Below are positions 36,450-47,436 of a stretch of 64,000 bases of DNA, piece after piece. Each line of letters begins with the position of its first letter. The stretch's first letter is position 1. The stretch lies in assembly GCA_020466095.1 (NCBI GenBank), contig CM035809.1, positions 26,959,563-27,023,562 of the forward strand, given 5' to 3'. The position numbers and the translations under genes were made by a program. Under the pieces are notes generated by a model that saw only the letters and a list, made by a program, of their open reading frames with translations, did no database searches and had not been told where the DNA came from. Source of the DNA: Chlorops oryzae (taxonomy: Eukaryota; Arthropoda; Insecta; Diptera; Chloropidae).

Positions 36450-38280
36450 TATGAGAATTTTCAATTTACTTCAAAGAAATAACGCTGCTCATACGACATG
36501 CAGCCCAACGATGGCATGTGATGCGTAATGCATGTTTTCCCTTCTAGAAGGGAGGAGCCTTTTCGTTGAGTTCTATCTCTTCCAATCACGCTACCTTATA
36601 CTTTAAGCGCTTGTTTTCAATTGAAATCTCGTTAAGCATCCATTTTCGTTTGTCATTTTATTTTTTATCCTTATTTTTATTCCTTTTTTTCGTCAGATAG
36701 CAATCTTCGCTTTAGAGTGCTTTCCATTATTATAAATATGTGCGCGCATTCCTTTTTTTTTATCACTTTTATTTATTTTTATTTCTTTTTGCCACTCGCT
36801 CTCTATCGTGTCAATATAGAAAACGTGAGAAAAATCGAGCTATATATATATACGATGTCTCAATACTCAATCACTGTAGGGGGATCGTTACTATTTATTG
36901 TCTTGTTTTCCACTTAAATTTTCAAAGTATCACGTAAAGCTATTAAGACATTGTCACTTGAGGAAATGGGATTTTCGAAATTCTTTTCGATTTTTATTTT
37001 ACCAAAAATAATAGTCATTATGCTACTGAGCACTTTGTAATGCAATTAATTAAATCGGCTTTTAGTGTGATGACAATGTTACTTGGAAAGTATTTCGCTA
37101 CTGGGAGAAAAAATGCTAAAATTTAAATGCTTCAAATAAGAAAGAAGAAAGAATATGAAAATAATACAGTCAAACTTCCATTATTTGAATCAGAGTTTAT
37201 TCGATTTAGGGACTAGTTGAGCTTAAGAATTCGCTGTAATATTCTCTCTAAGCCCTTGAATCGTCCAATTCATTTCGAGTTATATGAAAGTCTCATTAAA
37301 ATAGTTCCATCTATATAAACTCGATTGTAATTGAAGAGGAAAACTTTTCTTTCTCTCAGGTTTTGGATTTCTTGTTAATTTTCTTAGTATTTTATTAACT
37401 CATTTCATCGCTCATAAACTCATCTTTCACACGCTTACTACGATGCTGCAGACTCCGAGATACTTCATACTCATGAAAAGTTTATTCTCTAAAGGCTTTC
37501 AATTTAAAAGTGAACAACTTTAAAATGGCTTAATTTCAACAAGCATGCATCATCGCGCCGTATGAGTGTGCTGTCTTTATCAAGAGCATTGCGCATACGA
37601 CGGATGTGGCGACACTTATTGAAAGCTGCATAAAGTTCAAATGAAATTCTTTGTTTTCCAAAGAGTTCTCTCCTTTATTCGAAAAGACATTTAATGAAAT
37701 TAAATCAAAGAAAATTGATCGAAATTCTCTTCTTAAGAGGACTCTCTTAACTCTTTAACACATCAACTGGATTAAAGACACCTTCCGCTACTTTCGATTT
37801 TCCTCTGTTTATTTTGACTCCATCCATCGATTGTGTACTCGTTGCAGACACGTCGTTTTCAAAGATTAAATTTGTCCGTCCGAGTGACAGGGAACAACGA
37901 TGCGCACTTTAAACGTGACGCCCAGACATTGAGCTTCATAAATTAATTGAATTATTCATTCATGTGTGGCTACGATACGCACATCGATGATGGTCGTAGC
38001 GCACACTAGCACACGCACTGATTGGCATTAAAGGTGACCATAAGTAACGATCGAATAAATAAGTGGATGAATAACGAATCAATTACCATTAAACGGAGTA
38101 GAAGCGCAATTACCGCAGAACCATGCATATTTATTGATGCTGCGAAAATTGTGGGTAAACAAGATTAAAACGATAGAGACCGCAGTGCGAGGATATTTAT
38201 TATACAGCGCGATAAATTTAATGGTGGTCGCATCAATTATTCATCGTTTGGTTTGGTTAGGTTGTGGTTAGGTTAGGTTG
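36450..38280. other. Intronic stretch with two inverted GTATGAG modules
   Basis: No gene recognised. Paired inverted GTATGAG/CTCATAC-type motifs occur at 36,449-36,494 and 37,559-37,599 (see findings). A short TATATATA run lies near 36,842. Confidence 0.45.
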
Positions 38281-38480
38281 CACATTCTTTGCGAATGTCC
38301 TGCCTTAGTACATCACAGAAGAAATGTATTCCATTCGGAATTTCTGTCATTTAGGACAAATTAGGAATTCTTCTCCAGAGGCGATTCTGGACTTTATTAG
38401 GAGAGCTTTGAGGGGTTTTTCATAAAAATAGTGAATCTTGGCACAATAGGTCATCTGGGCAGCAGTGCCAGCCTTTGGGC
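38281..38480 (+). pseudogene. Decayed fragment of a non-LTR retrotransposon ORF2 tail
   Basis: Reading from 38,281 gives HILCECPALVHHRR, resembling the (H)LLCECPAL-type motif found near the C-terminus of many insect non-LTR retrotransposon polymerases with an RNase H tail. The frame continues with plausible residues but carries TAG stops after about 30 and 43 codons. The preceding GGTTAGGTTAGGTT may be incidental. Only about 65 codons are recognisable, so family assignment is not possible. Confidence 0.4.
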
Positions 38481-39320
38481 AGATTCACGCTCCATATTAT
38501 TATTGTTATTAGGTTGTGGCAGTAGGAATGCATTTTGAGGAGAAATTTTTTAATAAATTCGCATAAATTTAGGTTCGAAAGATTTAAAGAATGGAATGGA
38601 TGAATGGAATCAAAATAAGTCATGAAATTGTTGTTTCCAGAAAATTAAGTTCACAAACCCCACTGGAAAATTGCCTAGAGAAGTCTGGTGATAACTTGGG
38701 CCTAGCTAGATTTGCCACAATATAGATAAATCAGATAAATCTAGGCTGGGTCTAGACAGGGCCTATGTAATTTTCTCTAGCAAAAAGCCCGGATAGAAAA
38801 TTCTATTCTGGCGTCAGCGTGATGGCCTTCATAGAAAAATGTTGACACCACCCTACTAGATTTTACTAGCAATAGTCCGTGTTAATGTAAAAATTTTTTC
38901 CGAGAGAGAAAATTTGAGACAAAATTTTGTTTATAATTCTCACTTAGTTTAAATTCGTGGAAATATAAAGGGTGTACTTTGCGTGTTAAAGGTCAAGCTT
39001 TGCGCAGAGACGATATCGTAACCAATGAGGCTCTATCGATGGAGAAATCTTTATGTAAAACAAAGCGATTGAGATATGGTTTCATATTAATTTGATGTAT
39101 TAGATATTTCAATTTACTACTGAATATTAAAACGACTTTCTCTGATATGTGATATGGATTCGCCTAGTCCTAACACGAAACAATTACCAAGGGGATGAAT
39201 TGGCTGATCTACTTAGATAGGGCCTAGAATGAAATTACTAGCTAGGTCCATTCTAACCAAAGTATTAACAAATTAGCAAGGGTCTGGCAAAGCCCAAGAT
39301 ATAAACTGGGTGAATCTAGC
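38481..39320. other. Intronic stretch, no gene recognised
   Basis: Contains recurring 'gcctag', 'ctagct' and 'agatttgcc' phrases but no clear repeat boundary and no open frame of note. Confidence 0.4.
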
Positions 39321-39781
39321 CACACACAGAAAAATATGACCACATAAAATCAATAAGATCCCCTTATTGAGCGATTTTATAGAGAAATCTTCTTAAACTA
39401 TATGAACGATGTGCTTTTTCCATAGAGAAAACTCTTTGAATGCATAGAGAAAATCTTATTGAAACATTTTAATAGATATCCTCATATATTTAATGTGAAT
39501 ATCTCACTATTTCTGTTGAAGAATATGGAAAACTTCTTGATATATTCAAATAATAAGGTGAGCATATCAATCAAACTATGTGACATTCTTATAAAAGTGA
39601 CATTTTGATAAGTTATCCTTATCGCTTTAAGAAGAAACCTTTTTAATGTAAAAAGCAAGACTTATTGATTTAAAAAAGTATATGAATTCCGTATTCATTC
39701 CATAGTTTAAAAAGACAGACCAGGTTTTTTTTGCACTTACATTGATATAATCAATCTATCAAGCTGAAATCATATTTCACG

Positions 39782-40025
39782 ATGGCGTAGTTGAAGTGTG
39801 CTAGACTTGTAATCTGGAAGGTCCGAGTTCGAACCCCGCCGCAGGCCAAAGAAGTTGTGTAAAAATGGAGGATAAAAAGAAAGGCAAGTAAATTTCGAGG
39901 GGAAAAATACGGGGAGCAGATAGTAAGTTGGACACGAACCAATAAAAAGAAGTTGCTTTCGTCGGGCCTTCCGAAACGTCACGCATAAGCTCTTTCAAGA
40001 AATTCCTAAAGGATTTTTTTTTTAA
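39782..40025 (+). mobile_element. Candidate tRNA-derived SINE
   Basis: The head at 39,783-39,850 is tRNA-like: TGGCGTAGTTGAAG (A box), an anticodon-arm-like AGACTTGTAATCT that resembles tRNA-Thr(TGT), and CGAGTTCGAACCCC (B box). About 170 bp of unrelated body follows, ending in a T-rich tail at about 40,013. The acceptor stem does not pair well, so it is not a working tRNA. It sits inside a possible TIR element (AGAAAAATATGACCAC near 39,330 and a diverged mirror near 40,240-40,262). Confidence 0.55.
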
Positions 40026-42477
40026 ATTTTTTAAGCTTAAAGAACTTTGATAAAATCTTTTATTTCTCAGTTTTTCAAATAATAAAATTGTTAAATTATC
40101 TACTTTCCCAAAAAAAAAAAAAAAATTTTTTCGCTGAAGGATCTAACATTCAATATGTTTATTCTCCTATGGTTTCAATAAGACAATCTTCTTGATAAAA
40201 ATTCCATACAGAAATCTTCATGTTTTGTCTTCCATTTTATCAGTGGTATCGTTTTCTCTGTGCAAGGCCCTTGCAATATCTGGTTAAAAATTTCCAGCCG
40301 GGAAGCTATGAAGAGACTTTGTGACATGCAAAAATTTTCCTAACATTAGTCCTTCGCCCAGCATAGAAAGGCGAGAATTGAAAATTTGACAAATCATCTT
40401 CATCCATATGTTTTCATTCTATTCATTTTTTTTTTTATTTTTTTGAGTAACAACCTATGTGACGCTCTAAAGCCTTTTCAAAGGACCTTTAATATAATTT
40501 GCCTTTTTGTACTTTTAAAGCCCCTTTTTACATCTTCTCAAGACTTATGGTGTCTTATTTGACTTATTTATTGCACAAGAGAAGACTAAATCTTTTACAT
40601 CTCTCTACTATTTAAGTCCTTGAAAAAAAAAAAATAAATCGCAATTATTCAATTTTTCAAACAATATCATAACAAGCATCTGTTATGCTGCTAGCCCGGA
40701 GGTTCCACTGTCAATGTAAATTGTCAATTACACAAAAACAATATAATTTCCCCCCCCCACTCAAGTCAATGGCTGTTTTGTTTTATTATTGCAAAGATTT
40801 CAGACCGAACAAAGATTGAAGTACTTTCAGCCGTATTCATCACGGCTCTTTCGCTTTCTTTCGACAAATTGAGCTCCTGTCACAAACGAACGAACGAACG
40901 AACGAGCGATGACAAAAATTTGCAATTTTAATTTTAAAATTGCCCTTCGACTTGTTGTTGTTTTTCTCGTTTCTATTGTAAGTTGTGTTTTCTCTTTTGA
41001 ATTTATTTAATTCTCTGTCAAATTTGGCTAGAAATGAATTCAATTTCAATGAGTAGTACTTAAGTGTCACGTTTTTCGGCCTTGCAGGAGTAATGAGAGC
41101 TCGCCTGGATAATTGAATACAAGCTGCGTTGCGATCTTTTATTTAAACATTTTTATTTTAAGTTATTTTTCGCCCAAGGGGAAATTCGTTTCGATTATAC
41201 ATAGAAAGTAATTTGAATTTCGTTAGACTTACTGCCGTATGAGTGTGCACATTACGTTACGTATACTACGCCTCATACCAAATGGTGTGTTTTACGTTGT
41301 GATATTTTTCATTTAATTTTTAAATGGATCATTAAGTAATTTCATAAAATTTAGCCTTTTTGGGGTAAATATTATGACAAATTTTGAATACAGTAAAACC
41401 TCTCTCTAAACGAATTATTCCATAAAGAATTGTATTCATATTGTAAATAGTTACTTTGTATGTACTAAAGATTTCAGTCGATAGGAAATTACATTTTCCA
41501 CTCCGATGATGAGACTCATTTTAAATAGTTTCGACTGTAAGCTATCGTTAATGCTCACAACGAAATCCCCCGCGGTAGTTTTCAAGGATTAAGATCTCAG
41601 CTTCCATTTGAGAAAAGTGAGCTTTTCGACTGCTTTTCGTTGTCGGCCGAAGTGACTTTTCCCTTTCCTTTTACCTTCTTGAAAGCCAACAATTTTATTT
41701 AGTTTTAACCTCGAAGACTCGGGGGGAATAGAATGGGCCATTTAATTCTATTTTCGGTGTGTCTTAAGCGAATCGTTCGAGGCACTAAGAGCGAATGAAA
41801 TTGAAATGAATGAATGCATTTAAAAGGATTAAAATTGAATGGCAGCATATTGTCGTAGAGTATGAAGCGCAGCCAGAGAGCAAGTGTCAATGGAACGATG
41901 AAACTAAATAATCCTATAAAATGGGCATCGATAACAAGTTTCACTGCAAAGCAAATGGAAAGAGTTACTATCTAAAACAAAAAAGGGTTGTCGTCAGATG
42001 GTTCGCCGGGCGTGCCTTCATCAAATCAAGCAAGTCAAGTGGAAATAAGAAACTCTTGTTTTCTTGTCGAGTTGCTGCACACGCTTGACACTTTTATAGT
42101 TTCCTTCCAATTGAATTGAAAAACGACATGAGAGCAAAGAGCAAAGATTCAAATGAAATAGAAGAAGAAGGAAAGAAAAAAAAAAAAGAGAACACAAACT
42201 ATGTTTTGACGGCATGAAACATAAAAATTTCTGCTACACAAAGTTTTAAGCTCTGCTGCGTTGGTGTGTTGCTGGCTGATCTCGAAAATAAAGTTTTCTA
42301 TTTTATGTTATTTATTTTTTATTTTTTTTTCTTCTCAAATTTTCTTTGCGTTTCTCGCATTCATTTGTAAAAACGCCATATCGAAGTTCAGTTGATTTTT
42401 TGTGATTGTTAAGTATCGAGAGTTCGGAGCACGTCATTTCAAGTTGGCAAAAAGTTTTTCAGCTGCAGCATTACAAC
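40026..42477. other. Intronic or 5' flanking stretch of the proximal MESK2 promoter
   Basis: No gene recognised. It contains an inverted GTATGAG module at 41,237-41,278 and a pogo-type terminus TACAGTAAAACCTCTC at about 41,391. TTCAGTTG at 42,388-42,395 could be an initiator. TTTTTCAG at about 42,456-42,463 could instead be an acceptor for an upstream non-coding exon. Confidence 0.4.
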
Positions 42478-42507
42478 ATGGAAGTTGCTTTATCAAATAT
42501 GGATATC
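42478..42507 (+). CDS. MESK2: MESK2 (NDRG family), proximal alternative first coding exon
   Basis: ATG in excellent fly context (ACAACATGG) gives ten codons, MEVALSNMDI, ending in phase 0 before GTAAGT at 42,508. It joins in frame to the exon at 44,760 over a 2.25 kb intron and yields a 352-residue protein, close to the usual NDRG length of about 340-390. Either the exon has its own promoter (TCAGTT near 42,389) or it is spliced to an upstream leader through TTTTTCAG just before it. Of the two first exons, I regard this as the better supported. Confidence 0.75.
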
Positions 42508-44759
42508 GTAAGTTACGGAATAAGAAGTGTGCTCAGAATTAAAGGAAAAAAAAAAACACAAAAAACAGTTTTTCCTTGCCAAATGCCTGTGTGAAAATTG
42601 TGTTAAAGCAACATAAAGAGAAATAAATTGTAACATAAAACGAATTGAATTAGGTTTTAAAGACGTGGTTGATTTCACTTTTGAGATTATGAAAGGAGAT
42701 ATATTTTTCGTGCTTGAAAGTGAAATTTGTTTTTTCTTTTCAAGAAGATTCAATCTAAGGTTTCCTCTTATCTCCACGAGGGGTATTTTCCGGTAAGACA
42801 AAAAAAAAAAAATAATTCAGCGGAAATTGAGAATCCGTAGACAGAAATCAAAAGGAAATAAATCGAAGCTAAAGTTGAGCTCCCACAGGTATTTAAATGC
42901 GAAAGAATTTTCAGGTTCTTTTCTTCAAAAAAAAAAACGATTTGAATTTAGGAAGCCCGATCAAGTGCTCTTAACCCTTTGAGACCCGAATTTTTCACCT
43001 GCTGTCTAATACCATTATTTTCGAACTCTCGAAACGAAAGGTGATGGTGAGAGGTTGAACCAGGCGAAGTTTTGAGTTGTTTTGATCAATCATAAATAAA
43101 TATCTCCAAACAGAATAAGGCCTACAACTTTTTGAACAACCAATAAAATTACAAAAATGTTCTTTTTCCTCATATTTTTCTATATTTGCGCTTGAAGTCT
43201 TGCAAAAATTACTAGTAATCAAATTTATTTTTAATCAAAATAATCAATTACTATAAAGTCATTAACTTTGCAAAAATTCAAAATTTTAACTTTTTTCTAC
43301 ATGTCAACACTCTACTACAAACAAAGGATTCTCCTTGAAAAATTGTAACGTATTCTTTCTCTTAGACAATTGTAATCGTACTCCTTTCATTAAACAAATT
43401 AATCGACCGTAATAGGCGTAACTGCAAAAAGATGGAGGACGTTCGAATGTTGTTTATAAGAAACTTTGTGGGTCAAAAGGGTTAAGGACCATCAATATTA
43501 CAGAAAATTGTCATTCGACTGAGGGATTTTGCCCCCTTACAGCTTTTCACTTTCTAGTCTAAGGGCAGTGATTAAGGGGTTAGCGCTTTCCCTACACAAT
43601 TAAAAGGTTAGCTAAATATGTTTGAATATTTTTTCAAATAGACCCCAAGATCATTTCAAGAACACAGAGGATCCGCATATGCCGAGCTCGGCTCAACTCC
43701 CTTATTATCCTTTTTGAAACGACTTTCGAACGAGTGTTTGAAAATTTCATTTCAGGCCGATATACAGGGTGTTCCGTAGCTGAGTGCTTTCCCTCTATAG
43801 GGTTGATAGAGAAGGTGATTGTGAACAAAAAATCGTATTGGACGGGGGGGTCCAAAATGCACCCCTGAAGAGTTATAAGGGAACGAAAGAAATTTGCAGT
43901 TGTTTCATAAAAAAAAATTTTCACGCCTAAACGTTTAAATGCAAGATAAAAATTTTAATGCAATTCGACAGAGAATTGTCAGACCTTTCTAGGCGTATAA
44001 AATAGTCTTACACTTTATTGCAGCTTCAAGGGTATTTGAGCCTTCAAAGTCAAAATTTTAATATATTTTAAACATTTTTTGACTTTGCGAGCCATTTTGG
44101 TATGAAAAAGGTCCTATTAACACCAAAATTTTTTATTTTATTCAAAATGCTGGATCGATTTCCATTAATTTGGTACTCCATATGTCTAATAAATTTTTTG
44201 AAAATAAGATGAGAAAATTAAATATCTAAATGAACATCTATCCGTTTGCTACCACCAATGAAGTCGAACTTATTAGATTTGATACAGTAAAACTATCTTT
44301 ATTATGTGGAAAAATGTAAAGCCAATATCTTTCCACATAATAAAGGTAGTTTTACTGTATTTCTCGAACTTGACCCGGCCAATATGCCTTCCGAATTTAG
44401 TCAAGATAGCTCAACTCCTTCGATGAGAAAACTCGGTGCGGGCAGACAAACCGACACACAGATGGACAAACGTCATTTACCCTTTGGCACAGAGTGTGTC
44501 GGATATAAAAACACACAGCAAAGAGGAAACATGTATATTCATAATTTAAGCCCAAATTAAGTTATCATAAGAACAACAGTCAATATCAGAGCATTTGGTC
44601 ATTTCATGCCTCTTTTATTTAATTGCTTAAGTGTAAACAATTTAAGTTTGTTTAATTTTTAGCTTTCAAATTCCCGTAAATTTGTACATTTTATGTTGAT
44701 AAACATAATTGAAAAACCAAATTAAATAATAATTCAATTGTATTTTATTTTATTTACAG
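42508..44759. other. MESK2 intron with repeat fragments
   Basis: Contains a partial copy of the ACAGGGTGTTCC-type element (from about 43,765), a 76-bp foldback (44,284-44,359) and a partial DINE-1-like end (about 44,360-44,513, closing with 'gtgtgtcggatataaaa'). No coding exon seen. Confidence 0.5.
44284..44359. mobile_element. 76-bp foldback with pogo-like ends
   Basis: A 30-nt stem starting TACAGTAAAACTA and its mirror GTTTTACTGTA pairs with a single wobble mismatch around a 16-nt loop. The terminal TACAGTAAAAC resembles ends of pogo/Tigger-type MITEs. It may be a minimal MITE or a strong hairpin. Confidence 0.55.
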
Positions 44760-44810
44760 AAATACATTGTCAGCACTGACAAATGCGGTGATTTGACCGT
44801 GACAGTTCAG
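44760..44810 (+). CDS. MESK2: MESK2 exon, first common coding exon
   Basis: Acceptor TTTACAG, then 17 codons KYIVSTDKCGDLTVTVQ, then donor GTCAGT. Phase 0 at both ends. It encodes the start of the NDRG domain (residues 11-27 of the proximal isoform), the beta-strand that precedes the conserved VFITVHDLG segment. A 90-bp intron follows. Confidence 0.9.
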
Positions 44811-44900
44811 GTCAGTTGGAGCTGGAATGAATATTTCAAAATTGGCTTTTTCGAAAAAATATTGACACATCTGATTTAATACATAAATTTGTTCATACAG

Positions 44901-44964
44901 GGTGACTTGACACAACAAGAGAAGCGCGCTGTCTTCATAACTGTACATGATTTGGGATGCAATC
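44901..44964 (+). CDS. MESK2: MESK2 exon, NDRG domain start
   Basis: Acceptor CATACAG and donor GTGAGT. Encodes GDLTQQEKRAVFITVHDLGCN and the first base of a His codon (phase 1). The HDLGCNH segment corresponds to the (H)D(I/L)G-NH motif conserved in NDRG proteins (residues 28-48). Confidence 0.92.
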
Positions 44965-45144
44965 GTGAGTATTTTTCTTTTTCCATATATACAATATTAA
45001 ATTAAAAATGTGTCATCCCTGCGTATGAGTGTTGTCGATTCGTGCATGCTCAATTCGTTGCTCATACGCCCTGCGTACCGCTCGCGCGACGAAGCTATTT
45101 ATGGTTGAACGGTTGGCTTTAATTACACTCTTTTTTTCACGCAG

Positions 45145-45262
45145 ACAATTCCTTCCAAGAATTCGTAAGCAGCCCATGTATGACCGAAATAAAAGAACGC
45201 TCATGTTTCATACACGTTGATGTGCCAGGCCATGAGGACAATGGTGAAGGGCTGTCGGATAC
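45145..45262 (+). CDS. MESK2: MESK2 exon, NDRG domain
   Basis: Acceptor CACGCAG completes the split His codon. 38 codons follow, including CFIHVDVPGHEDNGEG, the NDRG HVDAPGQ-type strand and loop. Ends in phase 2 before GTAAGG. The preceding 180-bp intron holds an inverted GTATGAG/CTCATAC module at 45,023-45,067. Confidence 0.92.
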
Positions 45263-45342
45263 GTAAGGCATATGCAAATTGAATGGGAAAATAGAGCGAA
45301 GAATCATCTTTTGAATGGTTTCGTTCTTTCGTTTCCTTTTAG

Positions 45343-45553
45343 CTTTCAATTCCCTTCATTGCAAATGCTCGGCGAGGATCTTGTGACGGTTTTGGATTTC
45401 TTGCATGTTAAATATGTGATCGGTTTGGGTGAGGGTGCCGGTGCAAATGTCTTGGCACGCTTCGGATTGGCCCATCCAACACGTGTGCTCGGTTTGATTT
45501 TGATTAATGCCACGGGCAGTGCGGCAACTGTTTTGCAATCGTTTAAGAACAAA
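45343..45553 (+). CDS. MESK2: MESK2 exon with the degenerate nucleophile elbow
   Basis: Acceptor CTTTTAG, donor GTGAGT; 70 full codons, FQFPSLQ to SFKNK (residues 89-158). This is the core of the alpha/beta-hydrolase-like fold. The nucleophile elbow reads GLGEGAG (GEGAG at 117-121), so Gly stands where a hydrolase has Ser. This is the known NDRG feature and means the protein is not a conventional hydrolase. The segment LARFGLAHPTRVLGLILIN is the typical following helix and strand. Confidence 0.95.
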
Positions 45554-45647
45554 GTGAGTAGAGATTAATGAGTGCTTCAAGGGAGTCTTTTCATATCAAT
45601 ATTTTCTTTTGTTTTTCTTTTCTTTTCTTTTTTATTGTTGTGTTCAG

Positions 45648-45719
45648 TTCATCAATTGGAAAAACGACGAAGTGGCACAATCGGCTGAAAGCTTTCTGAT
45701 GTATCATAAATTCGGACAC
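45648..45719 (+). CDS. MESK2: MESK2 exon, NDRG cap region
   Basis: Acceptor GTTCAG, donor GTAAGT; 24 codons FINWKNDEVAQSAESF to YHKFGH (residues 159-182), phase 0 on both sides. A 4.0 kb intron follows that contains a TTAA-flanked element, a minisatellite array and two candidate in-frame optional exons. Confidence 0.92.
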
Positions 45720-46119
45720 GTAAGTACTATCAATTTTTTTATCACAAAATTTTCTCCCCCCAATTGGCTTCACGTAAACGTTATTGAAATTTTGCAAAAA
45801 TCGATGTTTAAATGTAATAAAAAAATCCAAGAGAAATTTTTACTATAAATTATTAACCGAATAAGTGTTCAAATTTTTAAAAATATACAATTTTATTAAT
45901 CAATTTTTTTAAGTGTATTGAGATGTTTAAATGTGTATTTTTTTTTCTTTTAATTTTCTTTTTCCTTCGTACTTGCAAACGTTGTAATTTTTCCACACGC
46001 TGCAACTTGTAATTTTTGTAACGAAAATCACAAACCAAACCGAAAATCCAATCAAATGAAACAAAAATGAAATAAATGAAAAATAAATCTTTGAATATCC
46101 CCAAATTGCGAATAAAAAG

Positions 46120-46128
46120 GTTATCGAG
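46120..46128 (+). CDS. Candidate 9-nt microexon of MESK2 (Val-Ile-Glu)
   Basis: AAAAAG precedes GTTATCGAG, followed by GTACAA. Inclusion would add V-I-E in frame between KFGH and QLVGDNP. I have an unverified impression that some fly NDRG proteins carry VME-type residues at this point. The acceptor lacks a good pyrimidine tract and the donor is weak, so this may be chance; direct KFGH-QLV splicing is equally in frame. Confidence 0.3.
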
Positions 46129-46708
46129 GTACAAAACGTTTTCTTAGCTCAACATATTCATTCAAAAAATATATACTTTTTTCTGCTATAAATCTTTTTC
46201 TTGCATTGTTACAACTGGGAACTGAAAGAGAAACTTGATTGAATTAAATTGAATTGGAATTCGTTTGAATTGCGAAATAAATAAATTTTGCAAAAGAAAA
46301 TATTTCTCATTGAATGGAATGCTGAAAATTTTGGTTCCTAGTCCTAGTTTCTTTTCAAAATCATTTCCTGAGCTCTTACTACCTCTAGTCCTGCGCTTCT
46401 CTGAAAATGATTTTCATTTTAAATAAACATACATCCATTCCCAGACTGAAATACTTAGTTAGTCAAACACATCCAAGATATAAGAGAAATTGTCCTTTTA
46501 AATATTTTGCTTTTGATTCAAATTCTTCTCCCGATAAGTCCATTCATAAAAATCCTTAATGCAACTTTACATCCTTTGGAAAACGTTCCAACAAAATAAG
46601 GATAGCTTTGTTATTTGTATGAATGTTCTTTCTTAAGCTTCCCTCTAATATTAAAATTAAAAATACGATCCAAAACCCAATCAAGAGCTCCATGAATATG
46701 CATCTTAA

Positions 46709-47436
46709 GGGGGTCTTCTCATTGAAAACCCGTTTTTTGGACCCTTTTTAAAAAAATTCTTATTTGAAAACGCAAAGAATAATTGAACTTTTTTTATTTA
46801 TTGTATTACAAAAGGTTCAAAGTAAATAAAAAAAAATTTTTTGCCTCAATACGTGAGCTGTTCAAAATGTAATGAGACTTCAAAGTTGGTGGTGAAAAAA
46901 AAGGTGCCGTCACGGCGGCCACGATTCCGGGTCTCCGGAGCGTCCGAAATGGAAAAAAAACGGGGTTATAATCAGTATAGATGTAATTCTCGGGTGAACC
47001 TCAAGCTTAATTTTGTGATTTTTTTTGACAAAATGGCGGCCATTCAAAAAAAATTTCAATTTCGGGCTTTTTTTTGTAGTTTAGTGTAAAAAAAAAATTG
47101 TAAAAAATTTTTTAAAATTATGGTCGATGTTCACCCGAGAATGGTGACAATTCTGCGTCGATTCCACTTTGTTTTCATGAAAATCGGTTCAGTTGAAGTG
47201 GAGATATCATGGCCGCCAGTTCGAAAAACGTGGTTTCGAGATAAACGCGTTTAAAGTTTGAAGCAACGCAAAAATTACTCGTTTTAGCGCAGATCTTGCT
47301 CGACAAAGAAGGCTATATCCTCTAAACTATTTCGAATTTCAAAAAATCCTTTTAGGGCATATTCACAACTACCCAAGCTAGAAATAAATGCAAAAAAAAA
47401 AGTCGAAAAAAAAAGTTGCTCAATGAGAAGACCCCC
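46709..47436. mobile_element. TTAA-flanked TIR element (728 bp)
   Basis: TTAA at 46,705-46,708 and 47,437-47,440 brackets inverted ends GGGGGTCTTCTCATTGA and TCAATGAGAAGACCCCC. TTAA target duplication is typical of piggyBac-type elements, though the terminal sequence is not one I can name. Inside, 'attctcgggtgaac' (about 46,986) is mirrored by 'gttcacccgagaat' (about 47,129). The 82-codon frame inside has no recognised domain. Confidence 0.7.

Noticed and set aside
38250..38280. Telomere-like GGTTAGGTTAGGTT
   Set aside because: Only two or three imperfect units. Flies lack TTAGG telomeres, and it sits next to a retrotransposon relic.
39783..39850. Functional tRNA-Thr(TGT) gene
   Set aside because: A and B boxes are present, but the acceptor stem does not pair and there is a long SINE-like body downstream.
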